A DNA stretch of 64,000 bases from MGBC120314 sp051877855 (GTDB lineage Bacteria; Bacillota; Clostridia; Lachnospirales; Lachnospiraceae): the NCBI GenBank assembly GCA_051877855.1, contig JBJEJH010000051.1, positions 1-64,000 of the forward strand. The letters run 5' to 3'. Below are positions 35,441 to 44,751 of the stretch, piece after piece. Below the pieces are notes generated by a model that searched no databases, had not been told where the DNA came from, and saw nothing but the letters and a program-made list of their open reading frames with translations. Numbering within the stretch: the stretch's first letter is position 1; each line of letters opens with the position of its first letter. Both the position numbers and the translations under genes were made by a program.

Positions 35441-36685
35441 TCACACCCGTGGAGTTATTTCCCGGGGCACATAGGCTTTCACCGCAATTCCTTCGGCAAT
35501 ATATTCTTCCGAAATAAGCTGTCCATACTTACGAATCAGCTGAATCTTACCGGCTTCCTGATAGGAATATACCTTATCCACATACACCTTGCGTTCACGA
35601 AGAATTTCTTCAATTTGTGCCTTAACAGCGTCTAAGCCAATTCCCTGCTTTGCCGAGATATTCAATGTCTTATCCGCTTTAAAATCCCGTAAAACTTCAG
35701 GCTGTTCCAAACGATCCATCTTATTAAACAGGGTTATAACCGGTTTATCTTCCACACCCAACTGCTGCAATGTATCATAGACAACCTGCATCTGGGCATC
35801 CCGGTCCGGGTTCGAGGCATCCACCACATGAAGTATAATATCCGAGAACTTCGCCTCCTCCAGTGTACTTCGGAAGGCCTCAATCAAATGATGCGGCAGC
35901 TTGCGGATAAATCCTACCGTATCCGTTAACATTACATTTTCACCACTGTCCAAAGCCATATTGCGTGTGGTCGGATCCAATGTTGCAAAAAGCATGTCTT
36001 CTGCAAGAATCCCGGAACCCGTTAAGGTGTTCAACAAGGTTGACTTACCTGCATTGGTATATCCCACAATGGCAATGACGGTGGTGGGATTCTTACTCCG
36101 TTGTTGTCTTAAAACCTCACGATGGGACTTTACTTCCTCCAGTTCCCGATTCAGCTGTCCGATCCGGTCACGAATCAATCTTCGATCCATCTCGATTTTC
36201 TTCTCACCGGGACCTCTGGTACCGATACCGCCACCCAGTCTTGATAAGGAACTTCCAAGACCCGCCAGGCGGGACATACGATACTTAAGCTGTGCCAGTT
36301 CAACCTGAATCTTACCCTCGCTGGTAAGAGCATGACGGGCAAAGATATCAAGAATCACCATGGTACGATCCATAACCTTGGTATCCAGCTCTTCTTCCAA
36401 ATTCTTAAGCTGTGCCGGAGATAATTCGTCATCACACACCACACCCGTGGCATTACTCTCCTGAATCAGCTGTCTTACTTCTTCGATCTTACCCTTGCCG
36501 ATATAAGTTCCCGGATGTACCCTTTCACGATTCTGGATGACAATTCCTGCGGTGGTAGCTCCGGCAGTTTTCACCAATTCCCGAAGTTCTTCCAGCGACA
36601 CTTCGGTATCATCCCCATCCGACAAGCGTACACCGATCAGGATCAAATGTTCTACCAACTCTTTATTATCAATTAATTCTGCCAT
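35441..36685 (-). CDS. hflX: Ribosome-associated GTPase HflX
   Basis: A 414-residue GTPase with the N-terminal HflX domain (HPGTYIGKGK, VVCDDELSPAQ), a coiled-coil segment and the G domain (GYTNAGKST, DTVGFI, NKMD). HflX splits stalled or hibernating ribosomes during stress. GAGG precedes the ATG. A good SigA promoter lies just upstream and it appears to be a single-gene unit. Confidence 0.95.
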   Translation of the reverse strand: MAELIDNKELVEHLILIGVRLSDGDDTEVSLEELRELVKTAGATTAGIVIQNRERVHPGTYIGKGKIEEVRQLIQESNATGVVCDDELSPAQLKNLEEELDTKVMDRTMVILDIFARHALTSEGKIQVELAQLKYRMSRLAGLGSSLSRLGGGIGTRGPGEKKIEMDRRLIRDRIGQLNRELEEVKSHREVLRQQRSKNPTTVIAIVGYTNAGKSTLLNTLTGSGILAEDMLFATLDPTTRNMALDSGENVMLTDTVGFIRKLPHHLIEAFRSTLEEAKFSDIILHVVDASNPDRDAQMQVVYDTLQQLGVEDKPVITLFNKMDRLEQPEVLRDFKADKTLNISAKQGIGLDAVKAQIEEILRERKVYVDKVYSYQEAGKIQLIRKYGQLISEEYIAEGIAVKAYVPREITPRV

Positions 36686-36726
36686 AAAACCTCACAAACA
36701 CCTAACCATAATCATTATATGGTAAC

Positions 36727-36755
36727 ATTATAGTCCACCGGCCTTTTATGGTCAA
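36727..36755 (-). promoter_or_regulatory. SigA promoter of hflX
   Basis: Minus-strand TTGACC (36750-36755), 17 bases, TATAAT (36727-36732), leaving a leader of about 35 bases. Confidence 0.75.
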
Positions 36756-36771
36756 TAAGTGAAATACCGCC

Positions 36772-37617
36772 CTATCTTTTGCGAAGCGTCCCCATGATCT
36801 GACACACTGCAAAGACAATAATGTCTGCCGTGACTACCGTGGAACCCACCGGGGTGGAGGCAAGAATTGATACCAGTATTCCCACAATACCACAGCTTAC
36901 CGAAATCACCGCTGAGGCGATAACCACCTTGCGAAAGGTTCGAAACAGTCGCATTGCCGAAAGGGATGGAAAGACTACCAGCGCCGAAATCAGCAGAGAA
37001 CCCACCAGATTCATGGCCAGAACGATAATCACCGCAATAATCACTGCCATCATAAAATCATACAGTCTGGTGTTAATGCCCGTTGCTCTGGAAAAACTCT
37101 CATCAAATGTAACCGCGAAAATTTTATTATAAAACACGATATAGTATATAATTACCAATACTGAAAGAATAATGCAAAGCACCACATCGCCCCGGGTCAA
37201 AGTCAGAATGGAGGTCGAACCAAAAAGAGTACTGCACACGTCCCCCGACAAATTAGAAGATGTAGAAAAAAGATTCATCAGCAGATATCCGATGGCCAAA
37301 GATCCCACCGAAATCATGGAAATAATCGCATCCCCATTAATCTTGGTGTAATTTCCCACCTGAAGCATTAAAACCGCCGCCACGATGGTAATTGGAAGTA
37401 CCAGCACCATAGAATTCGAAAATCCGGCTGCCAAGGCAACCGCAATGGCGCCAAAGGCCACATGGGACAATCCGTCACCGATATAAGAATAATGCTTAAG
37501 TACCAGTGTCACTCCCAAAAGAGAAGAACACAGGGCAATCAGTGTACCGACAATCAGTGCATACCACACAAAGGGAAACTGAAAATAATACTGTAATGTT
37601 GCAAATATATTACTCAT
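36772..37617 (-). CDS. znuB: Zinc ABC transporter permease ZnuB
   Basis: A 281-residue membrane protein of the ABC-3 metal permease family with about eight hydrophobic segments and the motif GDGLSHVAFGA. It works with ZnuC and ZnuA to import Zn2+ (Mn2+ transporters look similar). The ATG at 37617 overlaps the znuC stop by eight bases, with GGAGG six bases upstream. It is the last gene of the operon started by the Fur-family regulator. Confidence 0.9.
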   Translation of the reverse strand: MSNIFATLQYYFQFPFVWYALIVGTLIALCSSLLGVTLVLKHYSYIGDGLSHVAFGAIAVALAAGFSNSMVLVLPITIVAAVLMLQVGNYTKINGDAIISMISVGSLAIGYLLMNLFSTSSNLSGDVCSTLFGSTSILTLTRGDVVLCIILSVLVIIYYIVFYNKIFAVTFDESFSRATGINTRLYDFMMAVIIAVIIVLAMNLVGSLLISALVVFPSLSAMRLFRTFRKVVIASAVISVSCGIVGILVSILASTPVGSTVVTADIIVFAVCQIMGTLRKR

Positions 37618-38323
37618 GTAAAGCCTCCCTCCTCTGAACAAAATTCTTATAAATCACACTTTCCATATAATCCTCTTTCGTTCCGAAAAACTGTGGTTCA
37701 TGATCCATATGAAGAATATGACTCGCATATTTTACGGAGGCATCCATATCATGGGAAACCATAATAATGGTAATACCTTCCTTATTGAGGCGACGAATCA
37801 ATTCATACATTTCCTCCGTCACCATGGGATCAAGACCCGCCACAGGCTCATCCAGCACCAGAATCTTCGACGTTGCACATAAGGCTCTTGCCAGAAGAAC
37901 CCGTTGTTGTTGTCCACCGGACAGATCCCGATAACAGGAACCCTTAAGATTCAATATTCCCATACGTTCCATATTGTCGTGACAGATTTTCTTCTCTTCC
38001 CTTGAATAAAAAGGGCGAAATCCCAATCGGTTTAAGCATCCTGAAAGTACCACTTCCTCCACAGACGCCGGAAAATCCCTCTGAATCATGGTCTGCTGTG
38101 GCAGATATCCGATTTCATGCTCCTTAATTCCCTCCCCACGGATAATGGATCCCTCCAGAGGTTTTCTAAGGTTTAATAAAGTCTTCATCAGTGTGCTCTT
38201 ACCCACACCGTTTTCTCCGACGATACACAGATAATCCCCGGGATTGACTGTAAAATTAATATTTCTTGAGATAATTCTTCCCTCATATCCCAACACAACA
38301 TTCTTACATTCCATGTAAGCCAT
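37610..38323 (-). CDS. znuC: Zinc ABC transporter ATPase ZnuC
   Basis: A 237-residue ABC ATPase: Walker A GENGVGKST, signature LSGGQQQR, Walker B ILVLDEP and switch His in VSHDM. It pairs with the overlapping permease. The preceding gene is the metal-binding lipoprotein. Confidence 0.92.
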   Translation of the reverse strand: MAYMECKNVVLGYEGRIISRNINFTVNPGDYLCIVGENGVGKSTLMKTLLNLRKPLEGSIIRGEGIKEHEIGYLPQQTMIQRDFPASVEEVVLSGCLNRLGFRPFYSREEKKICHDNMERMGILNLKGSCYRDLSGGQQQRVLLARALCATSKILVLDEPVAGLDPMVTEEMYELIRRLNKEGITIIMVSHDMDASVKYASHILHMDHEPQFFGTKEDYMESVIYKNFVQRREALHE

Positions 38324-38388
38324 GATTTCATCCTCCCATGTTTCTTAACGTGCTGCCACCGGATTCATTCAACTTAAGGATTCATTCC

Positions 38389-39387
38389 TTAATTTAATGC
38401 CTCCTGAAGCACCTTAAGGTTTGCTTCCATCACATCAATGTAGTGAATTCCTTCCGACAATTCTTTTCCTGTAACCGACTGAAGAGAATTCAACACCAGA
38501 ATTTCCTGATTTTTTAACGACGAATTATTAATAATGGTCTGTGCCGTAGTATCCTTGGAATTCTCAATGACAAGCACCACCGGTATATTTTCTTCATCCA
38601 GTTTCTTTGCAAGGTAAGTTACCGTGTAGAAACTTGCCTCCGTCTCCGCACTGCATCCCGGAAACGCAGCATAATAATCCAATCCGTAATCCTCCGTCAG
38701 ATATCGGAACGGAAAACGATCACCGAACAGCACTACCTTACGCTGTGCACTTTGTATCATCTCCTCATATTGTCGATCCAGTTTAGCCAGACGCTCCTGA
38801 TAGGAAGTATAGTTACTTTCATATTGGGATGCATTCTGTGGGTCAGCCTCACACAGTGCGGTCTTAATCGCATCGCACATCACAGGAGCATTCTTAACAG
38901 ACAACCATATATGCTCATCAAATTCCGTCTCATGATGTTCCTCTTCCGGATGGGAATGCTCTTCCTGCATGCCTTCAACCACTTCCTCCTCAAGAAGCTG
39001 TTTGTCCAATACATCAAAAAGACGAACCACACGCATATCCTTATTCGTAGCCTCTGCACACACGGTTTCCAGCCATTCCTCGGACTCTCCGCCCACCATT
39101 ACCAGCACATCGCAGGAGGATATCCTTGCAATATCCGCTGCGGTGGCCTGGTAGCTGTGCATATCCACGCCATTATCCAGCAAAAGTTTCAATTCAATAT
39201 TCTCGTTATCCCCAAGGATCGTTCTCGTCCAGTCATATACCGCAAAATTGGTACACACCACGGAAATCTTATCCTTGGACATGCCTGTATTGCCCCCGCC
39301 GCAGCCGGATAATAATGCCATCACAAGCACACCGAGAATCAATATTTTTATATTCTTAATATTCTTTATCTTCTTCATCTTCTTCAT
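38389..39387 (-). CDS. znuA: Zinc-binding lipoprotein ZnuA
   Basis: A 332-residue metal-binding lipoprotein, with lipobox LSGC at Cys29 after a basic Lys/Asn/Ile repeat start. It belongs to the TroA/ZnuA cluster-9 family. Between the first lobe strands is a His/Glu-rich loop (about 145-160), the usual sign of a zinc rather than manganese transporter. The ligand His in DEHIWLS and the later GDRFPFRYL segment are present. It sits 22 bases after the Fur-family gene and before znuC. Confidence 0.92.
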   Translation of the reverse strand: MKKMKKIKNIKNIKILILGVLVMALLSGCGGGNTGMSKDKISVVCTNFAVYDWTRTILGDNENIELKLLLDNGVDMHSYQATAADIARISSCDVLVMVGGESEEWLETVCAEATNKDMRVVRLFDVLDKQLLEEEVVEGMQEEHSHPEEEHHETEFDEHIWLSVKNAPVMCDAIKTALCEADPQNASQYESNYTSYQERLAKLDRQYEEMIQSAQRKVVLFGDRFPFRYLTEDYGLDYYAAFPGCSAETEASFYTVTYLAKKLDEENIPVVLVIENSKDTTAQTIINNSSLKNQEILVLNSLQSVTGKELSEGIHYIDVMEANLKVLQEALN

Positions 39388-39409
39388 TTTCCCATCTTAT
39401 TCATTTTCT

Positions 39410-39829
39410 CTATACTCTTGTGCTTCGGCATTCCCTGCAGATTCCGGCAAGATATGAATCTCTGCAGTCAATATCAAAGCCATGATCCCCACTGATATGT
39501 TCTACAATTTCTTCCATAAAACCACAGTCCAAATGCTGTATCTTTCCGCATACCTTACATTTCAAATGCAAATGCCGGCAGCACTCCTCCTTACCATCCA
39601 TATAGTGATAGGTCGCCTGAGTCTTACTGCCGTGTACCGTCTTAAACACAATTCCCTGATCCACCAGCCGGTCCAGATAACGGTAAATGGTGGTTACATT
39701 GGCTTCCTGCTCATTTTCCAGCAGATAAGAATGCAACTCATTCACCCCGATCTCCCGATCCGGATGCTCAGCAAAATAATTTAATATATAGGTTCTTTTC
39801 TTTGTTGAATAACCATGATCTCTTGCCAT
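39410..39829 (-). CDS. zur: Fur-family metal regulator, probably Zur
   Basis: A 139-residue regulator with an N-terminal winged helix (NVTTIYRYLDRL) and a C-terminal dimer domain with HLHLKCKVC and CRDSYLAGICREC, two CxxC pairs that hold structural zinc. Genetic position at the head of znuA-znuC-znuB points to Zur. PerR or Fur functions cannot be excluded from sequence alone. GAGG lies seven bases before the ATG. Its promoter is flanked by palindromic sites suited to autoregulation. Confidence 0.85.
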   Translation of the reverse strand: MARDHGYSTKKRTYILNYFAEHPDREIGVNELHSYLLENEQEANVTTIYRYLDRLVDQGIVFKTVHGSKTQATYHYMDGKEECCRHLHLKCKVCGKIQHLDCGFMEEIVEHISGDHGFDIDCRDSYLAGICRECRSTRV

Positions 39830-39851
39830 TGATTAACCTCATTTCCAAAAC

Positions 39852-39864
39852 GCAATTTATTTGC
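39852..39864 (-). promoter_or_regulatory. Second putative Zur site at the transcription start
   Basis: GCAATTTATTTGC, a 4-5-4 palindrome of the same TTGCAA-type core as the site upstream of the -35. It covers the predicted start point, where binding would block transcription. Confidence 0.55.
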
Positions 39865-39872
39865 AATTTGAG

Positions 39873-39901
39873 ATTATATCCTATTTTTAAGACAAAGTCA
39901 A
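39873..39901 (-). promoter_or_regulatory. SigA promoter of the zur-znuACB operon
   Basis: Minus-strand TTGACT (39896-39901), 17 bases, TATAAT (39873-39878). Palindromes lie on both sides. Confidence 0.85.
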
Positions 39902-39903
39902 TC

Positions 39904-39926
39904 AATTTGCAAATAATTTGCAAATT
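39904..39926. promoter_or_regulatory. Perfect 23-bp palindrome, putative Zur operator
   Basis: AATTTGCAAAT, one base, then its exact reverse complement. It sits just upstream of the -35 of the zinc-uptake operon. The 11-1-11 shape is of the Fur/Zur-box type, though the sequence differs from the B. subtilis consensus. Confidence 0.75.
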
Positions 39927-39981
39927 AAAATACTCCCTCCGGATCATGCAGGGATTTTGACACCTGTTGACCCGAAGGGAG
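39921..39981 (-). terminator. Terminator after the zinc-ribbon membrane protein gene
   Basis: On the minus strand CTCCCT and CGG pair with CCG and AGGGAG (39933-39942 with 39972-39981), with an inner CAGG/CCTG stem, followed by TATTTTAATTT. The T tract runs into the edge of the 23-bp palindrome. Confidence 0.75.
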
Positions 39982-40012
39982 CGCCTTATACTCTGTAATA
40001 TTTTATTTCAAA

Positions 40013-41158
40013 TTACTCATAGTTCGGTTCCACCGACATTATGATGTAGCCGTCCCCACTAAGATAGATATCTACATTATACAGATATGTATAATAATAT
40101 CGGTCATCTCCGCTCTTAATAACCTGTTCCAGCATCTTGCGAACTTCTTTTTCATCCCCCAGAGGATCACCCATACCATACTTCTTGGACCATCTCACCA
40201 AGGCCTCCACATAATCATCATTCATCTCATCTGCCGGAATATAGACCATATAGTAATGCAGACGATCCGAATAGGTATCGTAGGATGAAAGGATACAGAT
40301 ATTTTTTTCTTCATCATAGGCATAATAGTAGCTGTCAAAACAGCCGTATGCGTTATCCTCTGTATCGATAATAAGATAGTTATCTTCACTCTCACATGCC
40401 ATATCATCAATCAGATGATCCAGATCGCCTAAAAGTGTCCACAACACATCATCTTTAAACTCCTGAATTTCCAGATCCATATGCCAGTTATCGCACTCGT
40501 CACCGTATTTCTTAACGTCCTCCACATCATAGTAAATCACCTGGTAATCTTCCTCTTTTTCAGTCGTTACAGGAGTGCAGGCGCGGAGTTCATCATAACT
40601 TTTGTAAACGAACTCATAATCATCATAGTCATCATAATCTTCGTATTCATCATACTTGTCATCTTCCGGCGTTCTCTGTCCTTCAAAGAATTTTTCAACC
40701 TGTTCCTCAATCCATGTTTCAATCTCGTAATCATATTCTTCATAAATGGAACCGATAACCCCCAGAACAAAGGTTATAATATAAAACCAAATAACCCATC
40801 GAACAACCTTTTTCCCTTTGCCGGTCTTTCTCTCTGCACCGGAACCGGAGTTCGTTGTGGAATTTGTCCGGACCGTTGTTTTCACATTTCCACGGGTGGA
40901 TGACTTAGAACCGGAAGAACTCTTACCGGTATGGGTGTCTGCCCCGCCGTATATTCGTTTTTCATACCCCGGTTTCATATACTCCTGAGAATCATATTGT
41001 GTTGTGGGATTATGATACTCACAATGCTCATCAAATTTTGCAGAATGACACTCATTGATATAGATATCATTTTTCAATTCCCATGGCGTAATGAATCGAT
41101 GACAACTTTTACACCAATTCCCGGTTACTTTACCGTCACAGATCGGACAAATCTTCAA
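40013..41158 (-). CDS. Uncharacterised membrane protein with N-terminal zinc ribbon
   Basis: A 381-residue protein I do not recognise. Residues 4-19 form a zinc ribbon (CPICDG then CKSC). A Ser/Thr/Gly-rich linker follows, one membrane segment at about 121-139, then a strikingly acidic Asp/Tyr/Glu-rich stretch (about 165-190) and a C-terminal domain of about 190 residues with many Tyr and Asp. The topology suggests a cytosolic ribbon and an outside domain. It lies directly after the aminotransferase gene and ends in a strong terminator. No function is proposed. Confidence 0.75.
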   Translation of the reverse strand: MKICPICDGKVTGNWCKSCHRFITPWELKNDIYINECHSAKFDEHCEYHNPTTQYDSQEYMKPGYEKRIYGGADTHTGKSSSGSKSSTRGNVKTTVRTNSTTNSGSGAERKTGKGKKVVRWVIWFYIITFVLGVIGSIYEEYDYEIETWIEEQVEKFFEGQRTPEDDKYDEYEDYDDYDDYEFVYKSYDELRACTPVTTEKEEDYQVIYYDVEDVKKYGDECDNWHMDLEIQEFKDDVLWTLLGDLDHLIDDMACESEDNYLIIDTEDNAYGCFDSYYYAYDEEKNICILSSYDTYSDRLHYYMVYIPADEMNDDYVEALVRWSKKYGMGDPLGDEKEVRKMLEQVIKSGDDRYYYTYLYNVDIYLSGDGYIIMSVEPNYE

Positions 41159-41173
41159 AATAACACCTCCCGC

Positions 41174-42370
41174 TTATCTTACGTTCGAATATTCAGTCTT
41201 CACAAACCGCTCCAATGCATCTAAGGAACGAAGGACTTTCTCTGTGTCAATACAATACGCCATACGGAAGAATCCCGGACAGCCAAAGGTGTCACACGGC
41301 ACAAGAATCAAATCATACTTTAACGCCTTATTACAGAATGCAATCGAATCCTCCTCCAATGCCTTCGGAAGAATATAGAAAGTTCCTCCCGGTTTCACCA
41401 CGGTAAATCCCAGTTCCACAAGCTTATTGTAAATCAGGTTCATATTGGTCTCATATACGGACAAATCCGAGGTCTGATCGATCACTTTAGCCACTGCCAG
41501 CTGGATGATGGATGGCGGACAGTTATGCCCGGTTCCTCTGGAAATCTGACCACACATATTCACGATGGTGGCTGCATCCTTACATGCCGGATTCACCGCC
41601 ACATAACCAATTCTCTCTCCCGGGAGGGAAAGAGACTTGGAAAATGAATAGCACATAATGGTGTTATCATAGAACTTTGAAATCACCGGTGCATCCGTTC
41701 CTGCAAATACAATCTCACGGTATGGTTCATCCGAAATAATATAAATGTCATGACCATAGGCTTTGGACTTCTCACGTAGGATATCGGAAAGCCTCTGAAT
41801 CGTTTCCGTTGAATAAACCACACCGGAAGGATTGTTCGGTGTATTGATTAAGACTGCTGCCACATTCTCGTTTAGCATCGCCTCAAACTGCTCAAAATTT
41901 ATCTGGAAGGTTTTTGTATTGGCCGGAACCACCTTCAATGTCGCCCCGGTTCCGCTGATGTACGGGCCATACTCCGGGAAATACGGCGCAAAGGTAAGAA
42001 TCTCATCCTCCGGCTTTGAAACTGCACGCACCGCATGGGCAATAGCACCTGCCGCACCACTGGTCATAAAAATATCCTCGCAGGTATAAGGTATGTCAAA
42101 ACGTCTTGCCAGAGAAGCTGCAATATCTTCACGTACGGAAGTGATACCAAGACTTGGGCTGTAACCATGAAGCTTCATGGGATTTTCATTCTGTAATAAG
42201 TCAATCATCACATCAGTAAATTCCTGTGGCACAGGAACGGAAGGGTTTCCCAGACTATAATCAAATACATTTTCATAGCCGATTTCCTGTCCTCTCTTCG
42301 TGGCATATTCCGATAACACACGAATCTGTGATTTGCCATTTAACATGGCCTTATACTGTTCGTTGATCAT
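41174..42370 (-). CDS. PLP-dependent aminotransferase, class I/II
   Basis: A 398-residue fold-type I enzyme, cytosolic. It has the NTPNNPSG motif, the DEPYRE Asp that contacts the pyridine nitrogen, and the Schiff-base Lys in SFSKSLSLPGERIGY. It is related to aspartate or aromatic aminotransferases, but the amino donor cannot be fixed. Its start overlaps the end of the lipid-kinase-like gene by 20 bases, so the two are probably cotranscribed. Confidence 0.87.
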   Translation of the reverse strand: MINEQYKAMLNGKSQIRVLSEYATKRGQEIGYENVFDYSLGNPSVPVPQEFTDVMIDLLQNENPMKLHGYSPSLGITSVREDIAASLARRFDIPYTCEDIFMTSGAAGAIAHAVRAVSKPEDEILTFAPYFPEYGPYISGTGATLKVVPANTKTFQINFEQFEAMLNENVAAVLINTPNNPSGVVYSTETIQRLSDILREKSKAYGHDIYIISDEPYREIVFAGTDAPVISKFYDNTIMCYSFSKSLSLPGERIGYVAVNPACKDAATIVNMCGQISRGTGHNCPPSIIQLAVAKVIDQTSDLSVYETNMNLIYNKLVELGFTVVKPGGTFYILPKALEEDSIAFCNKALKYDLILVPCDTFGCPGFFRMAYCIDTEKVLRSLDALERFVKTEYSNVR

Positions 42371-43259
42371 TTTTACTTCCTCCGAATAAATTATTCTTTT
42401 CTTCTTCCACTACTTTTGCACATCGTACCCGGTACTCAGTCACCTCATGAACCGTCTCCCCATCAATCTGCAGCGGAGATGGTTCATCGAACTTCACCGT
42501 GATATCCCTGCCCTTTAATACGGTGACCACATCCTTGTGACGGATATGCGTTCCAATGTATATTTCAGGAAAAACAGACATTGCCTTAAGTTTTCCAAGA
42601 TTGTGCACCACCACCAGGGTTATTTCGCCCTCTTCGTTAAGACGATTCTGATCCGGGGCAATCTTAATTCCCCCACCATAAAACCGTCCATGCATGGCCG
42701 GTGCCAACAGCACCTGGGTAAACTCCTGTTTCACACCATCTACGATAACCGTGGCATTCTTTGGCTTATAATCGAAGAATAACCCCCGCAGAGCCAGAAT
42801 GGAATAATTCACATGCCTGCCGGAATGACTCTTAATTTCATCACTTTTCTCGCAGCAATATCCATCCACTCCGTAACCGATTCCATTGAGAAAACGATGA
42901 CTTTCACCCTTCACCGTAACCACCGGAAGATCCTTCATGTAAAGATTCAGATCAACATAATCTCCTGTAAATTCATCCTTCACATCACGGGCAAAATCAT
43001 TTCCTGTCCCGGACTGATAGTAACGAATCTTCACACCCTTTTCGATATCATAGACGGCATTGATAAACCGGTTCAGCGTGCCGTCACCACCTGCAAGAAT
43101 AATCTCATCATCAAGCCTCAGCCTCTGATAAAATGTACGAATATCAATCCCGGTAACATCAATGAATTCCATCCGTCCCGGGAAAGTCTTTCGAATATTC
43201 AAGGCATCCTTATACCCATGTCCTTTGCTGGCATAAGGATTGTATAATGCGTATATCAC
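42351..43259 (-). CDS. Diacylglycerol/lipid kinase family protein
   Basis: A 302-residue protein of the DagK/YegS family with YNPYASKG at the start and the nucleotide-binding GGDGTLNRF at about residue 58. The C-terminal beta-sandwich ends with LQIDGE. Members phosphorylate diacylglycerol or related lipids at the membrane; some act on other lipids. It starts a short run with the aminotransferase. Confidence 0.85.
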   Translation of the reverse strand: MIYALYNPYASKGHGYKDALNIRKTFPGRMEFIDVTGIDIRTFYQRLRLDDEIILAGGDGTLNRFINAVYDIEKGVKIRYYQSGTGNDFARDVKDEFTGDYVDLNLYMKDLPVVTVKGESHRFLNGIGYGVDGYCCEKSDEIKSHSGRHVNYSILALRGLFFDYKPKNATVIVDGVKQEFTQVLLAPAMHGRFYGGGIKIAPDQNRLNEEGEITLVVVHNLGKLKAMSVFPEIYIGTHIRHKDVVTVLKGRDITVKFDEPSPLQIDGETVHEVTEYRVRCAKVVEEEKNNLFGGSKNDQRTV

Positions 43260-43302
43260 AATAACTTTTCTCCTGTTACCTCAAGTTCAAATATCTTCGT
43301 AA

Positions 43303-43737
43303 TTAAATTACGTAATCATTGCCCTTTTCATTCTGCCAGTCTACAAGATCCTGCAGTGTAATACTATCCACTACACCGGAAACGGCTTCACTGATTCTCT
43401 TCCAGATCATGGCTGAGACACAGCCTTCCATTCGTCCGCATTCATTACCTTCACTGTTGACACATTCCACCGGTTCAAGGCTTCCCTCCGTGGTACGAAG
43501 AATCATCCCAACCGTATATTCTCCCGGTTCCCTGCGGAGAATATATCCGCCCTGGGCTCCGCGAATGCTCTTAACATATCCGGCCTTATTGAGTAATGAG
43601 ATAATCTGCTCCAGATATTTTTCGGAAACCTCCTGCCGCTTTGCAACATCCTTAATGGTGATTGGGCCCTCACCATTGTGCAGAGCCAGATCTAACATCA
43701 GTCGAATGGCATATCTTCCCTTGGTTGAAATCTTCAT
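43303..43737 (-). CDS. Rrf2-family regulator, IscR/CymR-like
   Basis: A 144-residue DNA-binding protein. The winged helix includes STKGRYAIRLMLDLA and EQIISLLNKAGYVKSIRGAQGGY. Three Cys (CVNSEGNECGRMEGC, about 92-106) match the spacing of Fe-S-binding IscR rather than typical CymR, which lacks them. It could therefore sense Fe-S status or cysteine supply. The window contains cysK, cysE and cystathionine lyase genes about 15 kb away, but a link is only inference. It has its own consensus promoter. Confidence 0.87.
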   Translation of the reverse strand: MKISTKGRYAIRLMLDLALHNGEGPITIKDVAKRQEVSEKYLEQIISLLNKAGYVKSIRGAQGGYILRREPGEYTVGMILRTTEGSLEPVECVNSEGNECGRMEGCVSAMIWKRISEAVSGVVDSITLQDLVDWQNEKGNDYVI

Positions 43738-43788
43738 TCCAGTCCCTCCTATTCAAAGTCATATTATCATACTGAAAAACTATGAATT

Positions 43789-43817
43789 ATTATACAAAGC
43801 ACCTTCAAAAATGTCAA
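43789..43817 (-). promoter_or_regulatory. SigA promoter of the Rrf2 regulator gene
   Basis: Minus-strand TTGACA (43812-43817), 17 bases, TATAAT (43789-43794): a perfect consensus pair. Confidence 0.9.
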
Positions 43818-43841
43818 CGAAGCATCCCGACATCCCGGTAT

Positions 43842-44750
43842 TTAGCGGATAAGTTCCTTGTACTGTTCAATCTCTTCCAAATACTTCTGACCAAGAGGAC
43901 TTAATATCGAACCCTTTCTCTTGATATAACCGATGGTCATAACTTCATCCGACTTCAACGGCACTGCACGATAATCCGAACCGTTCAATTCTTCACATAT
44001 AATGCCGGAACACAAGGTATAACCGTTTAATCCCACCATCAGATTCAACATCGTGGCACGGTCATTGGCCTTGATCAGCTGCTTATACTGATAGGTACTC
44101 AGCACTTCCTCAGCAAAATAAAAGGAGTTGTTATTACCCTGGTCAAAGGAGAGACATGGATACTCTTCAAGTTCCTCCAATGCGATTTCCTGATGTTTTG
44201 CCAGAGGATGATCCTTCCAGAGATATACATAAATTCCCACCGAGAACAACTCAAAAAATTCCAGATCATTGTCCTCAAAAATCTTATTCATAACCTTCCG
44301 GTTAAAATCATTACGGTATAGAATACCAATCTCGCTTTTGAAGTTCTTCACGTCCTCAATGACATCATTGGTTCTACATTCCCGCACTGCAAATTCATAT
44401 TCATCCATACCGAACTGCTTCACCATCTTCACAAAGGCATCCACAGCAAAGGAATAATGCTGCATGGATACGCTGAATTTCTTTTTCTGGCTGGTCTTTT
44501 CCACGTATTTGGTTTCTACCAGACGATACTGTTCCACCACCTGTCTCGCATAGCCAAGAAATTCCTCTCCCTCCGGTGTTGGCACAACACCCCGGTTATT
44601 ACGGTTAAAGATCGAGATACCAATCTCTGCCTCCAATTCTTTGATAGCGGAGGAAAGGCTTGGCTGGGATATAAAGAGACTTTTTGCAGCCTCGTTCATA
44701 GATCGGTAATCCGCCACAACAATGGCGTATGTTAATTGATTCAGTGTCAT
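43842..44750 (-). CDS. LysR-family transcriptional regulator
   Basis: A 302-residue LTTR: N-terminal helix-turn-helix (SMNEAAKSLFISQPSLSSAIKELE) and a periplasmic-binding-protein-like effector domain. It starts one base after the folD stop codon, so it is in the same transcription unit as folD and fchA. Its effector and targets are unknown; one-carbon metabolism is a reasonable guess from position. Confidence 0.9.
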   Translation of the reverse strand: MTLNQLTYAIVVADYRSMNEAAKSLFISQPSLSSAIKELEAEIGISIFNRNNRGVVPTPEGEEFLGYARQVVEQYRLVETKYVEKTSQKKKFSVSMQHYSFAVDAFVKMVKQFGMDEYEFAVRECRTNDVIEDVKNFKSEIGILYRNDFNRKVMNKIFEDNDLEFFELFSVGIYVYLWKDHPLAKHQEIALEELEEYPCLSFDQGNNNSFYFAEEVLSTYQYKQLIKANDRATMLNLMVGLNGYTLCSGIICEELNGSDYRAVPLKSDEVMTIGYIKRKGSILSPLGQKYLEEIEQYKELIR

Positions 44751-44751
44751 T

